From the NCBI GenBank assembly GCA_949959185.1, contig CATLIX010000003.1:40296-104295 (forward strand): a DNA stretch of 64,000 nt. Direction: 5' to 3'. The translations under genes and the position numbers were made by a program. This document shows positions 38,307 to 46,032 of the stretch, one piece after another. Each line of letters opens with the position of its first letter. The first letter of the stretch is position 1. The notes below the pieces were generated by a model. The model saw only the letters and a list, made by a program, of their open reading frames with translations, did not search any database and was not told where the DNA came from. Origin of the DNA: an uncultured Eubacterium sp. (lineage in GTDB: Bacteria; Bacillota; Clostridia; Lachnospirales; Lachnospiraceae).

Positions 38307-40679
38307 ATGACATGGCCTTTTGAAAATGATACAAGCGCCATTGTGAAAAAACTTGCAAAGCGCAGCCTGGCAAGCGAAAAGCGCCGGAACCGGATGGTGG
38401 TAATTGCCGTCGCCCTGGCGGCGTTCCTGGTTTGCTTGTCAGCGGTTATATCTGTTTCTATTGCACAGATCCAGCAGGGGCAGGTGGCCGACACCTATGA
38501 GGCAGTCTTCATCGGCGTGGAGGAGGACCATATGGCGGCGTTAAAAGACCTGCCGGAGTTTGCCCGGGTGGGCGAATACTATCTGCTGGGGCAGGAACAT
38601 TCGGGGCAGGGATACAACGCTTCCTATGTGTACTGCGACAGCCACATGATGTATATTGCCCGCAGCCAGATGGAGCTTATAAAAGGAGAACTCCCAGCAC
38701 AGGCGAATGAAGTCGCTGTCAGCGAATATTTTCTCTCTGTTTACGGTTTGGGTGCCGAAATTGGTGAGACGGTTCGGTTGGATACCGAGAGCTTTCATGG
38801 CGACTATACTGTGACCGGAATCCTGTCCAATGTGGGAGAAAAGGAAGCGAATCTATGTGCCATTGCCGTTTCCAAAGCGGCCTTGACGCAATGGGCCGGC
38901 TTTGACCCTGCAGGATACCGTGCCTATGTGCATTTCAAAAATGACAGGCAGTTTAGCCAGGAAACCATGGCTGACCGCTGCAGGGAGATTGCCGCACAGT
39001 TTGGCTCTGCGCATGTAGGGATGAACAGCAATTATTTTGCTTCTAACTCAAAGTCTATTGACTTTGTGACTGTTTTCGGTATAGCCGCCCTTGTGCTTGC
39101 CGGCGGATATGTAGTCATCCAGAGTATTTTCCGTATCTCTGTGAACGATAAAATACAAAGCTATGGACAGCTCCGCATCATCGGTGCAACACCCAGACAG
39201 ATCCGGCGCATCGTGAAAAAGGAGAGCGGTCGGCTGGGCGGAATTGGAATATTGATCGGCATCCTGCTGGGTGTGGGCGGTGGCCTGCTCCTGTTCCCAA
39301 AAGGTTTCCATGGAGGGTATTATGGGATAGCTGTGCTTCTGACCGTGGTGGTCTGCTGGGTCATGGTATCAATATCAGTTCACAGACCGGTCAAAATAGC
39401 TGCCAATATTTCACCGTTGGAGGCAATGCGTTTTTTCGCAGGTCAGGAAAAGGTACACAATAGAAAGAAACACCGGAAACTTAGTCCCGTATCCATGGGA
39501 TTTGCAAATTTTGGACGTGACCGCAAAAAGTCAGTGAGTATTGCAGTGTCCCTGAGCCTGGGCGGGATCCTTCTTTTGGTGGTATCCTCCATGGTCCTGA
39601 CCCGGTCACCGGAGCAGGCTGCAAGGCTGTTTTTCCCGGACGGGGATATAAAGATATATCTGTCCTCAGAGCAGCCGGAGGAAGAGATTATGGCTGCAGG
39701 CAATCCGCTGGATGAAAACTTAAGGCAGGAGATCCTTTCTGTGGACGGGGTGACGGATGTGCTGGCCACCCGCCGGTCTCTGCACGCAAAATTCAGGGCG
39801 TCCGAAAGCGCCGAAGCCGGTATGTGCGACATGCTGACTGACGCAAACCGCATGGAGGTAGAAGCCGCGCTGGTATCCGGCGCTATGCCGGCGGATACCC
39901 ACAGCATCCTTCTGAGTACAGGTTATCAGAAGCACCATGCCGATATGGATGTCGGGGCCACTATTGAGCTGACCCTGGGCCAGAAAACCGTGACAGTTAC
40001 CATATCTGGACTGTTCGATGCATCCAAGATGGCAAACGGGCATGGTGCGCTTGCCATGGATTCGACGGCCCTGTTCGCGCCGGAGGAGCTGTTTCGTGAG
40101 CTCCATCCTGAAATCGAAAGCTTTGACTACTCCTGGAGTATTGTGAATGATCCCGGAAAAGCAGAGTTTGTGGAAAGCAGGCTTAAGGAGTTGATATCAG
40201 GCCGCACCAATCTTGGAATGGATACCATAGCCTCACATATCGAATATGAGAAAATGCAGAGCAGCATTATTTTTGGAAGTCTGCAGGCGCTTTCCTGGCT
40301 GATCTTCCTGTTCGGCGTTGTCAACCTGATCAATACGACGCTTTCCAACCAGATGTCCCGGAAGCGGGAGAACAGTATCCTGCGCTCCGTTGGCCTTACC
40401 GGGAAGCAGCTGTGCCGGATGAGTGTCACCGAGGGGATGTGCCATGCGCTTTTTGCGGCGCTTACTGTTTTAATCCTGGGGCTGCCGATTTCCATGGCAG
40501 TCTGTGGGTCAGTCAGCAAGAAATCCTTTGCCGGCGTAGTTGTCCCATACCAGTTCCCGTTCCTGCAAATGGGGCTGTTCCTCATGGTGCTGTTTGGCAT
40601 GGAGGTAGTCCTGTCTGTATGGATGGTGCGCAGGCAGAAAAAGCAATCCCTGGTTGAGCAGATGAGGGCGCAAAGTTAA
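38307..40679 (+). CDS. FtsX-type ABC permease 3 of 3
   Basis: The 790-residue permease keeps the MTWPFENDTSA start and the eight-segment plan with motifs YGQLRIIGATPRQIRR and NSILRSVGLTGKQL. Its base composition is visibly richer in G+C than that of permeases 1 and 2 and closer to that of the ATPase and the AgrA-like gene that follows. This suggests that permease 3 belongs to the original module and the other two came later, or the reverse. A run of 12 bases separates it from permease 2. Confidence 0.9.
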   Translation: MTWPFENDTSAIVKKLAKRSLASEKRRNRMVVIAVALAAFLVCLSAVISVSIAQIQQGQVADTYEAVFIGVEEDHMAALKDLPEFARVGEYYLLGQEHSGQGYNASYVYCDSHMMYIARSQMELIKGELPAQANEVAVSEYFLSVYGLGAEIGETVRLDTESFHGDYTVTGILSNVGEKEANLCAIAVSKAALTQWAGFDPAGYRAYVHFKNDRQFSQETMADRCREIAAQFGSAHVGMNSNYFASNSKSIDFVTVFGIAALVLAGGYVVIQSIFRISVNDKIQSYGQLRIIGATPRQIRRIVKKESGRLGGIGILIGILLGVGGGLLLFPKGFHGGYYGIAVLLTVVVCWVMVSISVHRPVKIAANISPLEAMRFFAGQEKVHNRKKHRKLSPVSMGFANFGRDRKKSVSIAVSLSLGGILLLVVSSMVLTRSPEQAARLFFPDGDIKIYLSSEQPEEEIMAAGNPLDENLRQEILSVDGVTDVLATRRSLHAKFRASESAEAGMCDMLTDANRMEVEAALVSGAMPADTHSILLSTGYQKHHADMDVGATIELTLGQKTVTVTISGLFDASKMANGHGALAMDSTALFAPEELFRELHPEIESFDYSWSIVNDPGKAEFVESRLKELISGRTNLGMDTIASHIEYEKMQSSIIFGSLQALSWLIFLFGVVNLINTTLSNQMSRKRENSILRSVGLTGKQLCRMSVTEGMCHALFAALTVLILGLPISMAVCGSVSKKSFAGVVVPYQFPFLQMGLFLMVLFGMEVVLSVWMVRRQKKQSLVEQMRAQS

Positions 40680-40680
40680 G

Positions 40681-40753
40681 CATTTCGCAGCAACAGATAA
40701 ACATTTCACAGCAATTAAATTGTTTTGGCATTTCGGACAGGTTATCATAAAAT
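40681..40753 (+). promoter_or_regulatory. Promoter and repeat boxes before the AgrA-like gene
   Basis: TTGGCA (40725-40730) and TAAAAT (40748-40753) have a 17-base spacer. Upstream, CATTTCGCAGCAA (40681) and CATTTCACAGCAA (40702) form a direct repeat with a 21-bp period, as expected for LytTR-type binding sites. A third CATTTCGGACA lies at 40729. The sequences also resemble the ACATTT boxes of the first regulator. Confidence 0.65.
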
Positions 40754-40765
40754 GTCAGTCTATGA

Positions 40766-40794
40766 CAACGGCAAAAGTTTTTCTTTTGCCGTTG
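40766..40794 (+). other. Perfect 12-bp hairpin in the 5' leader of the AgrA-like gene
   Basis: Arms CAACGGCAAAAG and CTTTTGCCGTTG enclose TTTTT. No T-run follows, so it is not a normal terminator; a leader stabiliser, a protein site or a weak attenuator is possible. Confidence 0.6.
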
Positions 40795-40820
40795 ACGAAT
40801 AATGGCGAGGAGGTGGCGCA

Positions 40821-41525
40821 TTGATCCGTATTGCAATCTGTGATGATGAAAAACACATGTCCGATCATATAAGGGCAATGGCCTCCGATTTTTTCCGTAA
40901 AAAGAACAGGGAGATCCAGCTTCGGACATTTTCAAGTGGCGAAGAGCTGCTAAGCTACGACGGGCAGATCGACATCCTGTTTCTGGACATCCAGATGAAG
41001 GGCATGGACGGCCTGGAAACGGCAAGGAAGCTGAGGGATTCTAAGTTCCGGGGATTCCTGATCTTTATCACGGTACTGAAAGAGATGGTGTTTCAGTCTT
41101 TCGAGGTGCAGGCCTACGATTATCTGGTCAAGCCGGTGGAGGAAAAACAGTTTGAAAAGACCATGGAGCGCCTTTACACTTCCATGCAAAACGCCAGCGA
41201 AGACAGCCTGCTGGTGCAAAAGGGATATGAGGGGCGCATCATCCGGGAGGAGGAGATTATTTTCTGCGAGATCATAGACCGGAAAATATATCTGAACCTG
41301 GCTTCCGGCGAGGTTGTTGATTATTATGAGCGGATTGAAAATCTGGAAACGAAGCTGGGCAGCCATTTTTTCCGGTGCCACAGGAGCTATCTCATCAACC
41401 TGAAGCATTTAAAAGGATATAAAAACGGGACTGCCTGTATGGATAACGGCAAAGAGGTTCCCGTATCGCGGCTGCGGAGTAAGGAGTTTTCCAGTGTTGT
41501 TCTGCAGTATATGAAGAATATGTAA
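40821..41525 (+). CDS. LytTR-family response regulator (AgrA/VirR type)
   Basis: The 234-residue protein has a receiver (ICDDEKHM, Asp in LFLDIQMKGMDG, Lys in YLVKPVEE) and a C-terminal LytTR domain (IIFCEIIDRKIYLNL, FFRCHRSYLINLKHL, VPVSRLRSKEF). The start is TTG, with AGGAGGTGG at good spacing. It pairs with the next kinase gene. A second two-component system directly after an ABC operon already led by one is unusual. Confidence 0.93.
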   Translation: MIRIAICDDEKHMSDHIRAMASDFFRKKNREIQLRTFSSGEELLSYDGQIDILFLDIQMKGMDGLETARKLRDSKFRGFLIFITVLKEMVFQSFEVQAYDYLVKPVEEKQFEKTMERLYTSMQNASEDSLLVQKGYEGRIIREEEIIFCEIIDRKIYLNLASGEVVDYYERIENLETKLGSHFFRCHRSYLINLKHLKGYKNGTACMDNGKEVPVSRLRSKEFSSVVLQYMKNM

Positions 41526-41537
41526 GGCTTTTTACAT

Positions 41538-42881
41538 ATGGGGGCAAGTAGCATGGCTGAGTATTTAGATTTTTTTAATGTATATATAATGGGCGTTGTC
41601 GAGATGTCCTTCCAGTTTTATTTCCTGACAAAAATTTTGAAAAAGAAAATGTGGCCTCCTTTTTATTTCCTGTTTGCAGTAGGTGCAGTGATTGTCGATC
41701 ATTTTCTTGCGACAGGCATGATAATCAGATTTGTGGTGTTTGTATTTCTGCTTACAGCATATGGGATTTTTGTCTGCCATGGGGATTTTAAGTCTTCCCT
41801 TCTGTATGCGGCTCTGACGACTGAGATCATGCAGCTATGCTATGGAATTGCGAAATCCCTGATCAGCCTTTTATGCCCGCTTTTGCCTACTGTTTTCCCT
41901 GATACGGCAGGTATCGCATTCATGCTGACCAGTGAAGCGGTGTCACTGGCCCTGACCGTTTTTTGTTATTATATGATGTACCGTTATTTTTCCGACTATA
42001 CTACAGTGGAAATGCAGCAAATGTTTCTGGTTTTCATCCCCATTTTGATGATATTCATTATGAGCGAGTACATCAATATGGTAGAATTTGAATTCCAGAT
42101 TAAAATCCTGGCGGAAGACGGACCTTTTGAGTATCTGCTTAACCACTGGCAGTTGCTTGCCCTGCATCTTTTAGGGCTTGCCGGTCTGTTCTGCATCCTG
42201 TTTTCCTATAAGAAACTGCAGCAGAGTTTTTGTTTAAACACTGAAATTTCACTGCTGGAACAGCAGGAACATTCCTTGAACCAGTATGTGGAGGAAGCGA
42301 AAACCCGTTACGATGAGACAAAGTCCTTCCGCCATGACATCAGAAACCACATCGCAGTGGTAAAAAAACTCCTGCAGAATGGGAAACTGGAGGAAGCCAT
42401 AACCTATATGGAGGATCTGGACGATATGGCGGAAAAAATGTCATTCCCCTGCAGTACCAATAATCCGGTAGTGGATATTCTGGTGGGGAACAAACTGGGG
42501 ATTGCAAAAAGCATGGGGATCGATGTGGACTGTTCCCTCCTTCTGCCATACCCCTGTGGCATCCGGGATATTGATATCTGTATTGTCCTGTCAAATGCAC
42601 TGGATAATGCAATCCATGCAGTAAAAAAACTGGGTGCCGGCATAGAAAAGTATATCCGTGTGTCCGGGCGGATCCAGGGGGATTTCCTTATGATGGAAAT
42701 TCAGAACAGCTTCCATGGGAAAAGCGCGTTCAAAAAAGGGACAGGTCTGTCGAATGTAAAAAAGGTGGCTGAAAAATATGGAGGCGCCATGAGTATAGAG
42801 ACACAGGGGCATGTATTTGTCCTCCATGTGCTGCTGATCATTCCACAGCATCCAGAAAGCAGCACACAGCAAATGGATTAA
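41538..42881 (+). CDS. GHKL sensor histidine kinase (AgrC type)
   Basis: The 447-residue protein has about six membrane segments in the first 230 residues, then the phospho-acceptor His in SFRHDIRNHIAVVKK and a GHKL ATPase domain (IVLSNALDNAIHAVKK, GTGLSNVKKVAEKYGG). Such kinases usually sense secreted peptides. No agrB or agrD is evident nearby. ATG 41538 and ATG 41553 are both possible starts; the latter has GGGGG upstream. Confidence 0.9.
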   Translation: MGASSMAEYLDFFNVYIMGVVEMSFQFYFLTKILKKKMWPPFYFLFAVGAVIVDHFLATGMIIRFVVFVFLLTAYGIFVCHGDFKSSLLYAALTTEIMQLCYGIAKSLISLLCPLLPTVFPDTAGIAFMLTSEAVSLALTVFCYYMMYRYFSDYTTVEMQQMFLVFIPILMIFIMSEYINMVEFEFQIKILAEDGPFEYLLNHWQLLALHLLGLAGLFCILFSYKKLQQSFCLNTEISLLEQQEHSLNQYVEEAKTRYDETKSFRHDIRNHIAVVKKLLQNGKLEEAITYMEDLDDMAEKMSFPCSTNNPVVDILVGNKLGIAKSMGIDVDCSLLLPYPCGIRDIDICIVLSNALDNAIHAVKKLGAGIEKYIRVSGRIQGDFLMMEIQNSFHGKSAFKKGTGLSNVKKVAEKYGGAMSIETQGHVFVLHVLLIIPQHPESSTQQMD

Positions 42882-42974
42882 AATGCTGCTTACTACAGCC
42901 GAAAAAAGAAAAAGGAAGATGCCAGTCAACTTAAGGAAGATATCTGACAATATCAATTTGAAGGAGGAAGGCAA

Positions 42975-43049
42975 ATGCGAAGCATTTTTATTAATGCCTT
43001 CCGACGAGTTGGCAGGTGCCGCTATGCGGCGCGTGCCGTTACCATGTGA
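42975..43049 (+). CDS. Arg-rich 24-residue small ORF, possible leader or signal peptide
   Basis: An AAGGAGG seven bases upstream of the ATG is a near-ideal ribosome binding site. The peptide begins MRSIFINAFRRVGRC and contains six Arg and one Cys. Its stop lies two bases before the AGGAGG of the next gene. GGAAGGCA before the start and TGCCTTCC inside the frame can pair and would cover part of the binding site and the start. A leader peptide for the next gene or a peptide for the AgrC-like kinase are both guesses; it could also be fortuitous. Confidence 0.5.
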   Translation: MRSIFINAFRRVGRCRYAARAVTM

Positions 43050-43065
43050 AAGGAGGAACACGCTT

Positions 43066-43635
43066 ATGGCAATGCAGATTCAAGGAAATTATAATCATTC
43101 CGGCACCGACTACGCAGAGCGGGTGAAGGAAAAACTGGCCGCCGAGAAGGCGGAAAAGGCAAAGGAGGCAGAGAAAGCTGCAGAGGAGAAAAACTCCGGC
43201 AGGCTGTCCGAACCAAAGGACGAGTACATCAGCAGTGAAAAATCGGGGAATCAGCCTACGGGATTGTACCGGGTAGGCCAGGATGAGAACGGCAACCGGA
43301 AAATCTTTTTTGATGACCCGAAAGCTGGCCATGCAAAGGAACAGGATGGCCGTTCCGAGAAAAGCGAAGATGGCAAAGCACCGAAGGTAGGCGGAGACAG
43401 CCAGGGAAAACCGGTGGAGAAATGTGTCGCAAATACGGATAAGGTTGAGAGGGAGATCAGGAAGCTGAAAGAGAAAAAGCAGCAGCTGGAACAGCAGATC
43501 CAGTCGGCTTCCGGAGATGAAAAGAAAATCCGGGAGCTGGAGAAAAAGTTGGCACAGGTAGAAAACGAGTTAAGCCAGAAGGACAATGATACATACAGGA
43601 GACAGAATGCTTCTGTATCAAAAGTAGCAGAATAA
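43066..43635 (+). CDS. Hypothetical charged protein with C-terminal coiled coil (FlxA-like)
   Basis: The 189-residue soluble protein starts MAMQIQGNYNHSG after AGGAGG. It has a Lys/Glu/Ala-rich helical stretch (about 20-45), a short segment GLYRVGQDENGNRKIFFDDP, and a C-terminal coiled coil (VEREIRKLKEKKQQLEQQI, IRELEKKLAQVENEL). The coiled coil resembles FlxA-like proteins (weak). The function is unknown; it follows the AgrC-like kinase and may be its target gene. Confidence 0.65.
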   Translation: MAMQIQGNYNHSGTDYAERVKEKLAAEKAEKAKEAEKAAEEKNSGRLSEPKDEYISSEKSGNQPTGLYRVGQDENGNRKIFFDDPKAGHAKEQDGRSEKSEDGKAPKVGGDSQGKPVEKCVANTDKVEREIRKLKEKKQQLEQQIQSASGDEKKIRELEKKLAQVENELSQKDNDTYRRQNASVSKVAE

Positions 43636-43663
43636 AAGAGATTTAAGTTTTTAGTGTAGTATC

Positions 43664-43709
43664 AATACCGGGAGATGGTGGCAAATGCGCACTGTTTTCC
43701 GGTATTTTT
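43664..43709 (+). terminator. Probable terminator
   Basis: Arms AATACCGG and CCGGTATT flank a long loop and are followed by TTT. Confidence 0.5.
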
Positions 43710-43739
43710 GGAATGGCGGCATCATTCATGACAATACAT

Positions 43740-43771
43740 TACAATAAAACCTTCTTTTAGATTTTATTGTA
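43740..43771. repeat. Inverted repeat TACAATAAAA
   Basis: Perfect 10-base arms TACAATAAAA and TTTTATTGTA flank 12 bases. A further ACAATACA and TTCTATTGTATG lie outside them, making a nested pattern before the gene at 43853. Confidence 0.6.
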
Positions 43772-43852
43772 GAAGATTCGCAAAGCGTGGATTCTATTGT
43801 ATGGGTTTCCTGGAAATGATTATGTCAGGAAAAATTCAAAGGAGGGACAATT

Positions 43853-44356
43853 ATGCATACGAAAACAATGGAAGGCCTTGCAGGGGCAAGTATGAATATG
43901 AAGTTACTGAATACACCCTTCCGTGTCTATAAAGACGCAGAGCGGAGAGGTGATATAGCCGTTATGGAGCGGGCGATGGGGTATGTCGGGGACTTTGCAG
44001 AGAAGGCAGAGGATTATCAAAAGAAAGCAGAAAAAGGAATGAAGGAGGACGCAAAGGAAGCGAAGGAAAAAGCGAAGATGGAGCAGGAAAATGCCATCAG
44101 GAAGCGCAAGGAAGAGCGCGAGGAGCAGGAAAAGAGGATAGCGGAAAGCCGGAATGAGGATACAGATACCGTAAGCATCAGTGAAAGTGGAAAGGCCGCA
44201 TTGGACGAGAAGACGGATTCGGTTCAGACTGGTGCAGACAATGGCGTATCTATCGAAGAAACAGCGGATGCTGTTAAAACAGAGCCTGTAATCTATACGA
44301 AAACCGGAGAAACATTGAAACCGGAATCCGGTACGAACCTTTCTGTTTCGGTATAG
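43853..44356 (+). CDS. Hypothetical charged helical protein
   Basis: The 167-residue protein starts after AAAGGAGGG. It is helical, with a Lys/Glu/Ala-rich middle (about 50-105), and then has DTVSISESGKAAL, a short motif seen in several clostridial small proteins. It has no membrane segment. It resembles the protein at 43066 in character and neighbourhood, and the two may act together. The function is unknown. Confidence 0.6.
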   Translation: MHTKTMEGLAGASMNMKLLNTPFRVYKDAERRGDIAVMERAMGYVGDFAEKAEDYQKKAEKGMKEDAKEAKEKAKMEQENAIRKRKEEREEQEKRIAESRNEDTDTVSISESGKAALDEKTDSVQTGADNGVSIEETADAVKTEPVIYTKTGETLKPESGTNLSVSV

Positions 44357-44380
44357 GGATCAATGCGTTAGGCTGCAGCC

Positions 44381-44566
44381 TTGGAAAGGAAATTGCTGTT
44401 GGCGTTTGCCTATGTCTGGTTCAGCGGATTGCGGGAACCTTTGGCGAAAACAGCGTACAGGGATATCTGGATTAACTTTACGAGTCTTTTTATGCTGTTA
44501 TGTATCATCAATACTGTCATTTATGTTTTTAAGAAAAAGAGAGGGCAGAAAGGAGAAAAGAAATGA
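44381..44566 (+). CDS. Small membrane protein
   Basis: About 55-61 residues with one or two membrane segments (LLLAFAYVWFSGL; FTSLFMLLCIINTVIYVF) and a Lys-rich end. There is no ATG at the start; TTG codons at 44381, 44393 or 44399 are possible, the last with AAGGAA upstream. Its stop overlaps the next start (ATGA), which supports translation. Confidence 0.5.
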   Translation: MERKLLLAFAYVWFSGLREPLAKTAYRDIWINFTSLFMLLCIINTVIYVFKKKRGQKGEKK

Positions 44567-44739
44567 CAGAAGCTGTTGGAAAATTTATTCCGATTTTTGT
44601 AGGGGCGCTTCTTATACTGCGCGGCCTGTTTTGGATTGTTGACGGAAAACATGGAAACAAGAGAAGCTATTTCTTTGGCATAGCAGCCATTATGGTAGGA
44701 ATCATTATGTTTACAACCGTGCTTTTTCAGGTTTTGTAA
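44563..44739 (+). CDS. Small two-span membrane protein
   Basis: This 58-residue protein starts MTEAVGKFIPIFVGALLIL and has two membrane segments separated by DGKHGNKRSY. AAAGGAG precedes its ATG, which overlaps the previous stop. The pair of small membrane genes may form one unit. The function is unknown. Confidence 0.55.
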   Translation: MTEAVGKFIPIFVGALLILRGLFWIVDGKHGNKRSYFFGIAAIMVGIIMFTTVLFQVL

Positions 44740-44768
44740 TTTTGTAATTATTAGAGAGGAGAATGGTA

Positions 44769-44975
44769 ATGAGTAAATACAACGCATTATGGGAATATGT
44801 GCAGAAAAGCGGAAAGGAATCATTTCAGCTGACCTTTGAGGAGATTCAGGAGATCGCGGGGATACCGATTGACCATTCATTTCTGAAATATAAGAAAGAA
44901 CTTGCAGAATATGGCTGGCAGGTCGGGAAGATATCCATGAAAGAACAGACAGTGTGTTTTCATAAGGTTGGCTGA
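44769..44975 (+). CDS. Small conserved protein (MSKYNALWEYV family)
   Basis: The 68-residue soluble protein has LTFEEIQEIAGIPIDHSFLKYKKEL and WQVGKISMKEQTV, a conserved small family in Firmicutes (DUF7662-like, from memory). AGGAG is seven bases before ATG 44769, while ATG 44763 is too close to it. The function is unknown. Confidence 0.65.
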   Translation: MSKYNALWEYVQKSGKESFQLTFEEIQEIAGIPIDHSFLKYKKELAEYGWQVGKISMKEQTVCFHKVG

Positions 44976-45031
44976 CTGCCTCCGTTTTCTGGGAAACACA
45001 AATTACAACCGGTATCCAGGGAGGTAATCAT

Positions 45032-45517
45032 ATGGCAGATATGCTGGTTAAACTATACAATATTCCCTGTTCACACGACATAGAAGAAAATTTATTCAAG
45101 AGTGGTATCAGAATCAAAAAAGCATTAGCGCCTGACAGGAGCAAAATCATCGCTTTCGCCAGGACATGTGCAAAAGATGACTATTCAGATGAAGTGCGGG
45201 CCGCTTTTTATAATAATCCCATTACCTGTTATATTGCGACCAGAGAAAAGGAACTTATCGGTTTCGCATGTTATGAAGCGACAGCCAGAAATTTTTTCGG
45301 CCCTATGGCCGTGCTGGAAAGTGAAAGAAAAAAGGGTGTGGGGAAAGCCTTACTGTTAAAGGCGCTGGAATCCATGCGGGAACTTGGCTATGCGTATGCC
45401 ATTATTGGATGGCCCACAAAATCCGCCGTCAGCTTTTATAAAAAATGTGTGGACGCAATTCTGGTTGACGAAAAAGCTTCGGGTGTATATAAACGGATGA
45501 TTGAGGTTGATGAATAG
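45032..45517 (+). CDS. GNAT family N-acetyltransferase
   Basis: The 161-residue protein shows the GNAT acetyl-CoA loop ESERKKGVGKALLLKALESM and SFYKKCVD near the end. It starts after GGGAGGTAATC. The substrate is unknown. It is the first of several acetyltransferase genes in this accessory stretch. Confidence 0.88.
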   Translation: MADMLVKLYNIPCSHDIEENLFKSGIRIKKALAPDRSKIIAFARTCAKDDYSDEVRAAFYNNPITCYIATREKELIGFACYEATARNFFGPMAVLESERKKGVGKALLLKALESMRELGYAYAIIGWPTKSAVSFYKKCVDAILVDEKASGVYKRMIEVDE

Positions 45518-45608
45518 AACGAGGAGTGGAGGCTTTGAAAGCGAATAAGACAATCGGTGATTTGAAAAAAAGAAGTCAACATAAGAAATGCTTGTGGAGG
45601 TATGAAAA

Positions 45609-45956
45609 GTGTATTATTTACTGGTGCTAAATTTAATTATGCCATTTGTAATGGTTTCAGTGGGATATACCTTTAAGAAACATCCTGCATCCGACATGGA
45701 TCCAAATAATGGATATAACACACCAACTTCACGAAAAACAAGGGAACATTGGGAGTATGCACAAAGTATTGCGCCCGATATTTTTATATCTTTCGGAAAA
45801 GCTTTGGGGCTAACCGAGATTGTATTAAGCGTAGCGATGTATTTATTTCATATTTTAATTCATGAGATTTTATGTGTTGGAGTTTTTTTAGGACTGGGGT
45901 TCCTGTTTTGGGCATTTTATAAAACTGATTTGAAAATAGAAAAGAAATTTACGTAA
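45609..45956 (+). CDS. SdpI/YhfL-like membrane protein
   Basis: The 115-residue protein has about three membrane segments and the SdpI-family signature NNGYNTPTSRKTREHWEYAQ between the first and second. SdpI is the immunity protein to the SdpC toxin in Bacillus; this shorter form may only share the fold. The start is GTG 45609, eight bases after GGAGG. Confidence 0.7.
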   Translation: MYYLLVLNLIMPFVMVSVGYTFKKHPASDMDPNNGYNTPTSRKTREHWEYAQSIAPDIFISFGKALGLTEIVLSVAMYLFHILIHEILCVGVFLGLGFLFWAFYKTDLKIEKKFT

Positions 45957-46032
45957 GAGATACATCAGAGTTATAAAATAAAACAGAAAAAGTGAAAAAT
46001 TAGAATCGGGATTTGCATCGGAGGGATATGGT

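Noticed and set aside
42883..43065. An N-terminal extension of the protein at 43066
   Set aside because: The upstream part runs through a hairpin and the small leader frame, and AGGAGG fits only ATG 43066.
45535..45630. A 31-codon TTG-started frame before the SdpI-like gene
   Set aside because: It has a fair GGAGG but overlaps the GTG start region of the next gene and has a low-complexity basic sequence; too weak to call.
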